NCBI RefSeq assembly: GCF_023278565.1
Contig: NC_064682.1
Coordinates: 744,001 to 808,000, forward strand
DNA length: 64,000 nucleotides
DNA from: Colletotrichum lupini
Taxonomy: Eukaryota; Ascomycota; Sordariomycetes; Glomerellales; Glomerellaceae
Reading direction: 5' to 3'
Within the stretch, counting starts at the first letter, position 1. Each line of letters begins with the position of its first letter. The notes beneath the pieces are model-generated. The model saw only the letters and a list, made by a program, of their open reading frames with translations, was not told the origin of the DNA and did no database searches. Made by a program: the position numbers and the translations under genes. Positions 21,778-33,551 of the stretch are shown here, in pieces.

Positions 21778-22231
21778 TCAGTTCTTGGAGAACCTTTGGG
21801 GGATCGGACGCCGGGACACGAGCAGGTGAACCGGCTCCTGTCCCCACTGCCAGCCTCTCTTGGGTCTCGTCTGCATCGGCGTAACTTCGCGCTTGTAGAT
21901 GCCTCTCTTGATTGGCGAACGAGCCGTACCGCATGTCGCAAAGAATGAGTCGCCGAATGCCTGGCAGTCCGTGTCGGTGAAGTTTTGGGAAAGGTTGGTG
22001 CAGAGCTGGCTGTTGCTGCTGAGGATGCCGCCCTTTTGACCGCATAGCTTTTGGCCGCCTGTTTGTACCACGGAGTTGGTGATGTGTGTCCTGCAGCGGC
22101 ATTGAATATCACCCTGCTGTGCTTGTACCATGACGAACCTATTGATGTTAGCTGGGGATCGACGGGGCTCGAGGGTTTGGCGGGAGATCTTACATGATCG
22201 CCATCATGATGTAGGAAATAATGTTCTTCAT
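21778..22231 (-). CDS. Small secreted cysteine-rich protein
   Basis: Two exons, 22231-22194 and 22138-21778, with a 55-bp intron (GTAAGA...GCTAAC...TAG) inside the signal peptide, code 132 residues. The N-terminus MKNIISYIMMAIMFVMVQAQ is a signal peptide likely cut near residue 19 or 20. The mature part has six cysteines (C26, C28, C45, C59, C71, C82), with an initial CxC pair, and no other cysteine. After C82 the chain is basic and contains three Lys-Arg pairs (IKR, YKR, PKR), possible Kex2-type processing sites. Such a profile is typical of fungal secreted effectors or surface proteins; no specific family is recognised. The early intron placement and whole-codon exon sum support the model. 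The minus-strand open frame starting at 22112 in another phase is a shadow. Confidence 0.75.
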
Positions 22232-23717
22232 CTTGTTAAAGTCGTTCGAGTTGAATGTAGTACTAGAGTGACTTGATTGTTTGGCTGCGGTCAAAAAAAA
22301 AACTCTGTGTATCGTGAGTACGTTGGCTCTGGTGGTGATAAGCCTTTATGTACGAAGATCAAACTCCCGAGGCCACCTTGGCGCACGCGAACGACAACTC
22401 ATGGCAACCTCAACATGCAACGAACCACTGTAGCAACCACACAGCGTAATGTGGGCGGGCTATCCGTGACTCGCGGCCTTCCACAAATTCTCCAGCTGTC
22501 AAGCGTCTGATGTTGGCCTCCTTGTGGCAGTAGCGCCTGACGGAAATGCCGATGGGGGATCTATCTGTGTGCTTGTCGTCTCATCTTTTCGGCCGCGCCT
22601 CATCAACCTGCCAGCCGCAGCCCGCAGGTAAGGGTTGATGAAGGGGGCTTGCAGTCCTGCAGCTAATTCTAGAAAAAGGGAAGGGGGAGTTAGGGAAGCA
22701 TAACTTTTTCCCAAACGATCGTCCACGTTCGGATGACGTGTGTTCGTCAATGTCAGACGGAGCCGTTGGTGTTCCAGATCCTTGCGCGTGTTTCATAAAA
22801 AGGGGGCCACCATGGCTGCGCGCAACGCGTTCGCCCGTCGCAACTTGCCCGCTGACAAATTCTTAAACAGGAGCAGAAGAAATTACTTCAGCTCTCACGA
22901 GAAAAAACCACCCGTTAGTGAGGACTATGAGCCGACGGGCACCTCCTCTTCGGCTCGATGCATGCTGTTCATCGGCCGAGAAGACGCGTCAAGGGGATCA
23001 TGGGGTTTCATCATCGAGATCAACAAACCGCATACCTGGTTTTGAGCGATGAATGCCAGTTAGGGGAGCTGTCATTCTCGGGATGCATCAGACTGATCTC
23101 ACGTCGAGGCAATCCAAGTGGTCCTTTCAAAACCAGTAATAGCTATTAGAACAAAAGCTAGATGGAGGTTCTGCAATTAGTTGAATCATAGCCGCACATC
23201 ACCCTTTTTGCGAGAAGTAGTCAAAGCCCATCATGAAACACCTAGCTAACTTTGAGCGATCAATTACTCCTCGTGGCACTAAGGTTTCCAGGATTACTGA
23301 TAAGGCCCTTAAGGCTAAGTGATTACAACATAAGCATATTATGAGTTCTCAATGGGTGAGTGCAAAAGTAAGAACGCCTCATTCAGAAACTCTGGAGAAC
23401 TTTCATGGGATGATAATTACTAGATACATCATTCTGGAGTGTCATCATTCTCATACAAGTCGGAGTACGAGTAAAATGAAAAACACAGTCTCGGGGGTGT
23501 GGATGAGTCCTTTGTTGTAACGCATTTCTAGTCTTGGGGGCATCTGTGAAAGGTACATATCAGAGTCTCAAGAAGCGATCTGATTAGTTACTGGCCATGG
23601 CTAAGATCTATCCCATCGACTGCTGCAAGGCGACAGTACAATGGTCTCCAGCCTTTCTCCAAATTCTCTGAGATATGAATTTTTTGATTTGCGGATATAG
23701 TGGAAATAAATCGGAAT
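22232..23717. other. Intergenic up to the retrotransposon
   Basis: Promoter side of the cysteine-rich gene, then ordinary DNA until the abrupt AT-rich boundary at about 23.72 kb. Open frames near 22.5-23.1 kb have no recognisable character. Confidence 0.45.
23713..23717. repeat. Target-site duplication, left (GGAAT)
   Basis: GGAAT directly before the 5' LTR; identical to 30636-30640 directly after the 3' LTR. Confidence 0.75.
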
Positions 23718-23944
23718 TATTGGATTACGAGGCAGAAAAGGGGCCCTATTAAGTAGTTAGGTAGGGGTGGTAGGTAGGCAGTCTGGGCCCGTGCAAACGG
23801 ACCCTTCTACCTACCTATACCCACTAAGGGACGACGGGCTCTGCCCACGATCTTCCCCTCTTATATACATACGCAATAGACCTATACTAACCTATTAACC
23901 TAGTTATAATTAAAAGGTCTAACTTACCTACGTATATATTAATA
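23718..23944 (+). repeat. 5' LTR, 227 bp
   Basis: Starts TATTGG and ends TTAATA; compared with the 3' copy the ancestral ends were probably TGTTGG...CCAACA. The outer part is well preserved; the inner part (from about 23.86 kb) carries C-to-T changes relative to the 3' LTR. Confidence 0.85.
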
Positions 23945-24899
23945 TTAATTAGTAATTAAATTATATATATATTTTTACTATAGGTTAGTAAAGATATAAC
24001 TATAAAAGAGATAGCTTTAACCTACCTTACTAGCTATTCTAACTTATTAACTTAGTTCTATTTATTTAATTAATAATAAGCGGCCTAGTTTATACTACCT
24101 TAGCTCTCCTCTATTATTACTAGCTAACGATTAATTAACTAGTTATAGGCCGTTAAGAGCGCGCTCTATTATATACGATTTTTTTTATTAAAACTATTAT
24201 TATAAAAAGATTAACTACTTTATTATTACTATTAACCTCGCCTTTATTATTAATATTATTTTTATTAGCTTTATTATTATTACTAACTTCCCTTTAATTA
24301 AACCGTTTATAAAAAAATCTATTTTAAATATATTATAATTAAGCACTATTTTAAACTAATAATAAGTAAAAGGAGATTAACTACTAAGAAATTAATTTAA
24401 CGATCGCTAGCGTACTAGTGCTTAGTAATAATAAGACTTTTAAGATTATAAATATATTAATAATAAATCTCTTATTAATAATAAAGTATTTTAAAATACT
24501 AAAGAAAAAAAAAGATCTTAATAGTAATAGTAATAAGGATCTATTTTATATTATTAATAAATCTACCTCTTTCTAACTTAATAAAAGCTCTAAGACTAGA
24601 TTAATAAAATAAGGTATAAGAAATATTAAAAAAAATTATTAATTAGTAACCGACGGAATCCTCTATTTATTATTAAAAATACGGTTATAAAAAACCTTTC
24701 TTCCCTTTTTATAACTTTTTATTAACTTTAATAACCTTCTATTTATATACCTCGTTAAAAGAGTAGAATTTTTTAATTAATAATAATAGCCTGCTTATTA
24801 TTATTAAAACGATCGCTACGACCGACTTATTACTCTTTTTAACTTAATTAACGTTATATTATAATTATAATATAACGATTATATCCTATAATAATCTTT

Positions 24900-27800
24900 T
24901 ATTATATAACCTACTTCGTAAATATATTATAATAACTACTAGCCTTAATAATAAATAAGAAATGTTTAATAATTAGTTAATATTACCTTTAGCCTACTTA
25001 TACTCTTAAATTACGGAACTATACTTAATTTTAATTTACTAATAGGACTACGTTAACCTAACTTAATAGGGCTTATTTAATATTATACCCGCCCTTACGA
25101 ACGATAAAAAGCTTAATATTTTTATTTTTTATATAATAAAATATTATTATTAAAACGGCTTAACGAGCAAGGAGCTATAAAAGGATTTTAAAATCGATTT
25201 TTAAAGCTAAGAAGTAGGGGACTTTTTAAAAATAAAAAGTACGATTCTTAAAAAGCTAAGAGACTTTTTTATAAATAACGGTATTAATTTAATAATTAAA
25301 GATCGTAATTAAATAATAAAAAAGATTACTAGTGCCCTTAATACTTAATATTTCTCTACTTAAATTTTTAAAAAGATCGTAGCTTATTATAGCCGTATTA
25401 AATACTTTAATATATTATATTATAATCCTTACTTCCTCTACTTATTACTCTTATAATTAATAAATACTAACGATCTTATTTAATAAGTTAGAGAAATAGT
25501 AAGGGAATCTATATAACTCTAACTTACTTAATCTTAATAATTAAAATTCTAATTTTAGCCTCGCTATTAACTAACTAACTTATTACCTCTTTAAAAAAAA
25601 GAAGAAAAAAAACTAGAGAATAAAGTTATTATTACTTAATAGCAAAATCTACCCCGTTAAATACTATATTTTAATATAAAAACTAAAGACGATATTATAT
25701 TTAATACCCGCTAATTAATTAACCCCGCTAAGCTTTATAATAATAAAAATAAGTATAGTAATAAGAAGTACGATATTTTTAGTAAGAAGCTTCGGATTTT
25801 TAAAATACTATATTAATAAGTAGGAATTAGCGAATAATACTATTCTAGTACTTTTTTAAATATATTTAAAGGAAGGGTATTAACTTTTTATTTTAACTAA
25901 TTTAGTAATATTTTTAACTTACTTAGTTTTGATATAATATACTAAAGGACTTAAGAATACTTTAAGCTACTTACGAGCTATTAAAACTACCTCGCTAAGC
26001 TCTATAACTTTTATTAATATTTTATAGTTCGTAAGAACCTAAGTAAGTCGAATTAATAAATTTTATAAGCGCTAATTAACTATATTATAATCCTTTACGA
26101 GGCACTAGCTACCTAGGGATCTATTTTTAATATAAGTAATTAACTTCTCTATTACGTAAGTAATATATTAAAATATAGACTTATTATACTTAACTTAGTA
26201 CTTATATTTACTAATATCTATTACTAACTTAGTACTTTAATTAATATTATAAAAAGAGAGCGCGACCGTAATAAGTAATAATAGTATTTTTAAAATAATA
26301 CTTATAATAAAAAGGTCCCCGCTACTTACTAAACTAATTATATTTATAATAGCTTTAATAAAAAGACCCGATTTAATAAATAAAACTAACACGGCCGCGG
26401 CACTACTAATAAAAAGTATTTCGTTTATTATAAAACCGGCTATTAATTAACTAAGTACTTAGAAAAAGAGCGACGTTAGGTATATAAGAAGTATAAAAAT
26501 AATAAAAAAAGAAATAAGAGATCTATACTAAGCTTATACTTATAGTTCCTCGCTTTTTATAAGGGAACCGCCCTTATTAATAATAATAACGATAATAATA
26601 TTATAATTTAATATTTTAATAGCTTTGACTTTAACTATAAGGATAATTACGAGAACGAAGTCTAGATTTTAATAATATACTTTACGACTATTATTAATAA
26701 TAGAACCCTTATAAATATTCTTATTACTTAGGTAATAAAGTATAGCCTTATTAATATTATTTTTATTAACGAGTTAACTAAGCCTATAGAACTAATAACC
26801 TTTTTCTCGTTAGATAAGAGGTACTTATTAAGGGATTTTTAAAGTATTATACTTAATATTAATACTACGGAATTCTTAATTATAAACTACCCTTAACTCC
26901 TCGTATTATAATAATAACGACCCGAAGTTACTCTTAATACTTTTAGAACTAGCGAGGTAAGTATTCGATTTAATAACGGCGAACCTATAAAGTTATTAAA
27001 ATCTATAGTTATTAGTACCCTATTTAATAATATTACTTTTTACGTCTTATTAACTGATACTCCTTTTTTATACTACTTAAGGGATATAGATAAGCTAGGA
27101 ATATACTTTAATAATATTAATAACTTACTAGTTAAGGGAGATATTATAGTACTTATTATTTATAAATAGGGATACCCTTAGCTTTTATTTTTTGATAATA
27201 AAAAAGCTATTATTAATTATTTAATAAAGGGCGAATTACGCTACTTATATTAGTACTTCGGCTACTCTTCAGTTCTTTATTTCTTAAAGCTACTTTAGTA
27301 ATTTAGTAATAATATAAAGATCATAGCCCTCGAAAAGCTTACGAAAATCTATTAATAATACTAACTTAACGCTACTACCCCTAGCTAATTTAAATTTACT
27401 TTACGAGATAATTACGATTTTAATTATAAAGTTATAATTAACGTAATATACTTAATAAATTATAAGGGTACTAACCGATTAGCATTTTACGTTATTAATA
27501 CTACTACTTCTTTTTAAGTAGTAAGGTTCCTCGCGAATATAATTACGAAGTATATATAGGAGGCTCTTTAGTTATATTAAATTAACGTTTACCTCGGTTT
27601 ACCGAATTAGATTATTATAAATATTAATAAGAACTTTAGCGCTATAGAGTTTAAATTTTTTATTAAATCTATATTTATTAAGGTTAAGGAAGTACTTATT
27701 AAAGCTTATAATAGTATTAATAAAGCTAAGAAATACTACGCAGTATTTAAAAAAGTATATAATATTATTTAAAATAAATACTTATTAATAAGCGCAGAGG

Positions 27801-30010
27801 TTATACTTTAGGCCGTAATTAAAGTAGTTAATAATATAGTTAGCCTAAATGGCCTCGTTCTTATATTCCTTATTTTCGGAGCTTTTTTACGCACTTTTAA
27901 TAAATCTCTACCGTTATTAGATATTACTTAATATATAAAAGTAATTAAAAAAGTAATAAGAGAAGTCTATAAACTTTATATTAATAAGTAAGTAAGTAAA
28001 GTATTAGTTACTTAAAACGGACTAAATATTTCTTATATTATTAATTTATTACTATAATTAAATATTAAAGTCTAGCGAGAAAGTAAGGGATAAAAAGGCC
28101 TATTTAAACTCGTTTTAATAAATAATATTACTTATATAATAGAATTATTTTACGGCTTAATAAGCTTTTAAGCTACTATAGTTAAACCCTAGTACTTAGA
28201 GGAGGTCGACCCCGAGCCGCTAGTTATAATAATAAAGTACGTTAATTACTTACTAATCCCCGTAATTAACTAGCTAATTAATAATAATACCGCTATAAAT
28301 AAAGTCCTTAATAAAATTATTATTATAATTAATAACGACCCTTTATTATAAAATAAGAGGATTAGAAAAATATTAATATAGCGCGGCCGCGGTAATATTT
28401 TTATAATTATAACCTACTTTATATTTAAAAAGGAAGTAAATCTTAAGCTAGTTATTAAGCTCTATAATAAGGGTATTATTACTACCCTAAGAGCACTTTT
28501 TATAGAATTTATTAATAAGGAGCTTTTAGGATTAATAAAAAGAGGGGTAATTAAATTCGTTTAACTTAGCCCTAAGTATAAGGATATAAGGATATTTAAG
28601 TCTCGATTTATTAATAAGATTAAGAACCTAGGACTTAACTTTATTAAAAAGTCTTATTTAGTTATATAAGAGTATAATAACGCGGGAAAAAAAGAGATCT
28701 TTACGTAATTATTAATAATTTAAAGAACTAGTTAATATCTAATCCTCGCCCTAGCCCCGACCCTAATTTAAAAAGGCTACGTTATTTAGTTATAAAATAT
28801 TACTTAAGTATATATATAACTAAGCTAACCTCTTTATTATAAAGTTTTTACCTAATTACTAGCTCGGATCCGTTATCTATACCCTAAGGGTACTATTTTA
28901 TACGTCGTATAATTATTACATAATCTCGTAAAATTTAGCACTTATTAATAAGTAATATATAGTAAATATTATTTAAAGATATTCTAAATAATAATATTTA
29001 CGTTCGATCTATACTTATTAGTCTTAATAAAAAAAAGCGGATTATTTAATATTATTAATATATAGACTAATAATATTATTAAATTATTAAATAAGATTTT
29101 TAGTTAAAAAGAAAAAACTAAGCTTAAGCGTACTAAGCTACTAACTAAACTAAAATACTAATTATTAACTAACGAGCCGCTTATTTTTAACGGCGGGATT
29201 ATTTTATTAAAAAGTATTAATATAGTATTTAAATAAAAGAACTAAAGGAAGAAGCTTAAGTAGGTTAACTCCTTAGTATTAAACGCTAAATAATAATTTA
29301 TTAAGTAGCGAGCTCGAGGTACTTATATTATATTAATTTACTAACTAGAGGTAGCTTTTAATACGTTATTTACTACTTAATACTAAGTAGATCCGTCGTT
29401 TATTAACTACGCTATACTAAACTATTATATTAAATAATAAATAAATTACTTAAACTAAGGGCTTATATTCGTACTATTAAATCTAACTATAGCTAAACTC
29501 TTTATTTTTATAAATAGGTTATTCGTAAATAACGTTAATTATACTTTATAACTAGGTTACATTATTATTTTTATAAATAAAGAATAGATTAACGAGAGCT
29601 TTATAATTAATAATAATATTGTTCACTATAACTTTATAAAAAATAAAAGGATTACCCGGAGCGTATTAATATTAGAGGTTTACGGAATAGTTATAAGTAT
29701 TAACGTTACCTATACTATTTTAATTACCCTAAACTTTATTACTAAATAACTTAACGTTTTAAAAATCCTTATTATAGTTTATATAGATTTATACTTATTA
29801 TATAAATACCTTATTAAGCTAGGTATTATAAAGGAAAAGCGCTTTATAATAAATATTATAATACTTAGGTAATTATATAAACGCCGCGAGCTTTATAAAA
29901 TTTATTAAATTAGTAATAACGATAACCTAGCTAATAAGTTTATAAAAAGTATACTAAATAAGTCCCTCGAACGATTCGTTAATAAAGGAATTATTATAAT
30001 TAAAATAAAA
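24900..30010 (+). pseudogene. Copia gag-pol remnant
   Basis: Many in-frame stops, yet conserved stretches remain legible around the RIP changes: FYVLLTDTPFLYYL (protease region, about 27.03 kb), GTNRLAFYVINT and NKAKKYYAVF (integrase), ILALAPTLI and YPKGTILYVV (reverse transcriptase, 28.74-28.92 kb), NNIVHYNF and ITRSVL (RNase H, 29.6-29.68 kb). Start and end are approximate, because the gag end cannot be placed precisely. Family-typical cysteines of the zinc knuckle read as Tyr, as expected of G-to-A change. Confidence 0.7.
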
Positions 30011-30408
30011 AGATAAGTAATACGTAATTAAAATAGTAATATATTATAAGTAATAAGTTATTTAGTAAATATATATACTTCTTAGGCTTCGGTTTAGAGA
30101 GAAATATACGTATTCGGGGCGTAGTTAAACTAATAAAAAGCTCTTTTTTAACTACGTTAGATTCGACGATTTCCGAGGAATTTAAGTATATAAATTATAT
30201 ATATTAAAGGATTAAGAAGTAATCGGAAAGAGGGGATATTAAAATTTTTATGTAAATAATTATAATAGAAGCTATATTAAAATTTTAGTATACGGCTTTA
30301 AGTATTTTTAAATAGGGGATTAACTATAGATTTTACTACTAGTTCTTATTAGTGGGGGACCTAGCCCCTATTCTAGCCTTTTCTACTATAAAAATAAAAG
30401 ACTACTAA

Positions 30409-30635
30409 TATTAAATTACGAGGTAAAAAAGGGGCCTTATTAAGTAGTTAAGTAGGGGTAGTAAGTAGGCAGTCTGGGCCCGTGTAGACGGACCCTTCTA
30501 CCTACCTATACCTACTAAGGGACCGCGGGCTCTGCCCACGATCTTCCCCTCCTACACACACACGCAATAGACCTATACTAACCTATTGACCTAGTCGCGA
30601 CCAAAAGGTCTGACCTGCCTACGTGTATACCAACA
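30409..30635 (+). repeat. 3' LTR, 227 bp
   Basis: Starts TATTAA and ends CCAACA. Here the inner (left) part is mutated while the right part is preserved, the mirror image of the 5' LTR. Confidence 0.85.
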
Positions 30636-30640
30636 GGAAT
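30636..30640. repeat. Target-site duplication, right (GGAAT)
   Basis: Matches 23713-23717. Confidence 0.75.
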
Positions 30641-32148
30641 AACGCCTGATTAGTTCTTTCCCCGCACTCGGATGTACTGTCGCCTTGTAGCAGTCGATGG
30701 GATAGTTTACCTAACCTTTTGTCCTTGATAATGTTGAATACCACGACTTGCACTGATTGATCAGGGGAGTGCTTGTTTGTTCAGAATATGAACATTTGAC
30801 ACTTTCCAGCATGGAAATCACGCATTTCATGGCACTTGCGTACATGTTCAACATGAGTGTCACTTGTAGTACCTCAACTTAACTTGAGAAGCTGTATTCA
30901 AGGCGTTCATCTCAGCGTAGACTTGATTTGACACTTGCAACCTTTTATAATCTCTGTAGTTGAAGCTTGGAAACAGCCCAAAGGCTTGCCTAATATCTAG
31001 GATATACCTACCCAACACCACGCTGTTGTGGTGCAGGGTTCAACTACCTAACCCCTTCAAGGATTTAGCCTTGAAAAGGGCCGAACTAGGCCTGCAACTA
31101 AATGAAGTGGTGATGGAATCTGCGCCGGCAGACGACTAGTCCATACTACGGCACAAAAGTAACATGATCCGTGTAGACATTGCTCGCCTCTTGTCAAGTG
31201 CGTTGACTCCAAAGTCGACTGATCCGTTTGCCTAAGTTCTGGCACAAAGTCTAGCAATTTACCCTCGCTTTACCTATTAGTAAGTGACAACACATTGGGC
31301 ATTGGCTAGAATGACAACACGAGAGAGTGTCCTGTAGATGTACACTTTCATTGAGCCAGTGATAGCGATAGCAATCGAAAACGTGCTCTTCCTAACTGAC
31401 AGAGGTGAGAAACCTGAATTTGCGAAGCTTTTATTTCAAACTGAGGCACGAAGCTCATGATAAACATACACCAGCTTAGCGTCTCTCGTAGTACCATACC
31501 ATAAAGAGACGTAAATTCTCCTATAAAATTCAAAGTTAAACGAGCGATTGAAAGCTAGAGTTTTCAAGGCTTTGATCTCGAGGTAGATTCTAGAACTGGA
31601 CTCAATCATATGCAATAATGGCCATAACTTTCCACTAGATGACTCCTATACCCGTAGTTGCATCTCTTTGGCGAATGCTTCCGATAATCTCAACCATATA
31701 TCCATGATAGACTCCCATTGTATGATGTATTATAAACCATGCGGGAGTAATAAATAATCGGCTAGGGGCTGATGTGTATCAAACACGTGCGGAGCCATGC
31801 AATCGCAGGTATCACACTCCTACTGGCAATAGGGGCGAGACGAAGGTCTAGCATCACGGAGAGTATGAATCTTTCTCATAGGCTACACACTCTAAGACCT
31901 CAGAGTAGACGTTAAATCACAATCGCTGCGTTGAAGTTGACTCGCCTGGCGCAGTCTAGTTGCGATGCAAAATCGAGTTGTCATTGTTCAGCTCTGGCTA
32001 AATCACCGTCAAAGTTAAATCCAACCTTTCCAAAGAGAAGTACACTGGGGAAGGGCTCCCGGGTTGCCCTCATAGAATATGATCGCTGCCTGCTACGTAG
32101 ATGTGGCCCGTCAGGCTGGAGTAAAAAGAAGCACCAAGCCTGTCTACT
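30641..32148. other. Intergenic, no gene recognised
   Basis: Base composition returns to normal. Short open frames only, for example 31057-31257 minus, without motifs. Confidence 0.45.
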
Positions 32149-32360
32149 TTATTTTGCATTGCAGATGGGAGCGCAAAGAGTGTCTAGAGAACGAGTGATA
32201 CGTCAGTATTTCGTTGATTTTTCTAAACCAGAGTCGCAAATGGCTTACTGCACTCAGCCTCGCTGGGCCTAGGACATGTTCGCTGGCAGTCCTCGCAAGC
32301 ACCCGCCATAGCGGATGCAGCGTATGTAGCCAGAATAGCGAAAACGATCTGGAAACGCAT
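32149..32360 (-). CDS. 48-residue secreted peptide with six cysteines
   Basis: Found by reading the minus strand; too short for usual gene calling. Exon 1 (32360-32249) and exon 2 (32183-32149) are separated by a 65-bp intron (GTAAGC donor, TACTGAC branch, TCTAG acceptor). The first 20 residues (MRFQIVFAILATYAASAMAG) are a textbook signal peptide. The remaining 28 residues hold six cysteines spaced C-x2-C-x3-C-x7-C-x3-C-x3-C (C22, C25, C29, C37, C41, C45) and end at TAA. The intron falls exactly between the fourth cysteine and the rest of the motif, and splicing completes the pattern in frame. No family is recognised. A secreted disulfide-rich peptide such as a small effector is the natural inference; expression is unproven. 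A chance pattern is unlikely given signal peptide, splice signals and Cys spacing together. Confidence 0.7.
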
Positions 32361-33551
32361 CGTGGTAGATTGGATTGAAACGGTCAACGTTCTCGGTAAA
32401 GAGTACTGCAGTGATATATAGTTGTGGTGTTTGGCTTTGATGATGGGATAGAAAGACGAGATGTTGTGAGTAGTTCGAGGAGGTCAGACTGCCTTTATGC
32501 CTGTAACAGTTCATTGTACGGAATCAAGAGGTAAGCAACAAATGCTGACGAGTCAGGTAATAAGAATCCTCAGGTTTGAGCTCGTTTGATACTCGCGGTC
32601 GCCAACCACTTGGCAAAGACTTCCATACTTTGTACACAGTGGTGCATCTGACATTCTGTTGAATGAGCCACACATGCTTCATATCTACTCATCTTTCTAT
32701 ATACAGTGCCGCCGCTGCTCGGAACTGGAGACTTTTCCTCGCAACTCTTGTAGGAGGGGGGCAGGCTTACGTAGAATCTCTCGATGTCATAAGATGCAGG
32801 AACAGCTCATAAGTATACATCAAATCGGATCACTCAAACCTTTGACAGCGCTCGCATGGGCAAAATGTTATGGTACGAATTATTGTCACGGTGCATCGAC
32901 TGTGTTCATTCCATGGCAACTTTCAGACTTCAACACAGCATTACTGTGACTTCTACGGCGATCCGGAGAAGTCCGCCGGTAAAGACGGGCAGTTTTTCTC
33001 TTCCAAAACCACGCTTGGCATGGAGATCCCCTGTCATCCGATGTAAGGACCCATCAGCTTCCCCAAGAGTATCACTTGAACTTAGCCGTCCGAAACCATT
33101 TCTTGTAACAAGGACAGAACTCTAACCTTTAGTTCGGATTCAAATGTTGGCGGCTACGAACACTGTCAGATTCTACAAGGCGCGTCGATCTCAACGTGAT
33201 TGCGAGGGCAAGTCTCATCGCCATTCTTGCAGGTGCAAGGGTTTCCACGCTTGTAAACTTGGGTTGGTCAAGAAGTCGCCGGCTGAGTATCTATGCCTTG
33301 TTACTTGACGTCAGAGCTTTCACACGTGCACGGATGCATGCAAGTAGTGCCCGACCGTGGATAGCAATATAGCCGGGAGCTCTATCCCATTATATAGATT
33401 TCAGTACTCAGACCTGTATAGGGTATTCCCACGTCTGCTTTGTTTGGTGGTCCAAAGTTGTCCAATGCCCTCAAGGCGAAGACCTGGCTTCGTTTTCCGC
33501 CAACTCGCTAATTTTGGTACATGTAGCATTCACACACCCACTGGCCCGCGC
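32361..33551. other. Intergenic, no gene recognised
   Basis: Promoter side of the small secreted peptide and downstream of the regulator gene. No convincing coding sequence. Confidence 0.45.

Larger units (their letters stand above)
23718..30635 (+). mobile_element. Ty1/copia LTR retrotransposon, RIP-degraded
   Basis: A full-length 6.9-kb element: 227-bp LTRs at both ends, 5-bp GGAAT duplication outside, and an internal region of very high AT content. The inside is on the plus strand and full of stops, but domain order is readable: a zinc-knuckle remnant near 26.41-26.46 kb, protease-like sequence near 26.9-27.1 kb, integrase core near 27.4-28.0 kb, reverse transcriptase near 28.5-29.2 kb and RNase H near 29.5-30.0 kb. 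Integrase ahead of reverse transcriptase defines copia order. Almost all C and G in RIP contexts are changed, so the element cannot be autonomous. Confidence 0.85.

Noticed and set aside
23940..30410. AT-rich centromere or mitochondrial-origin DNA
   Set aside because: LTRs, target duplication and readable copia domains show a RIP-mutated retrotransposon.
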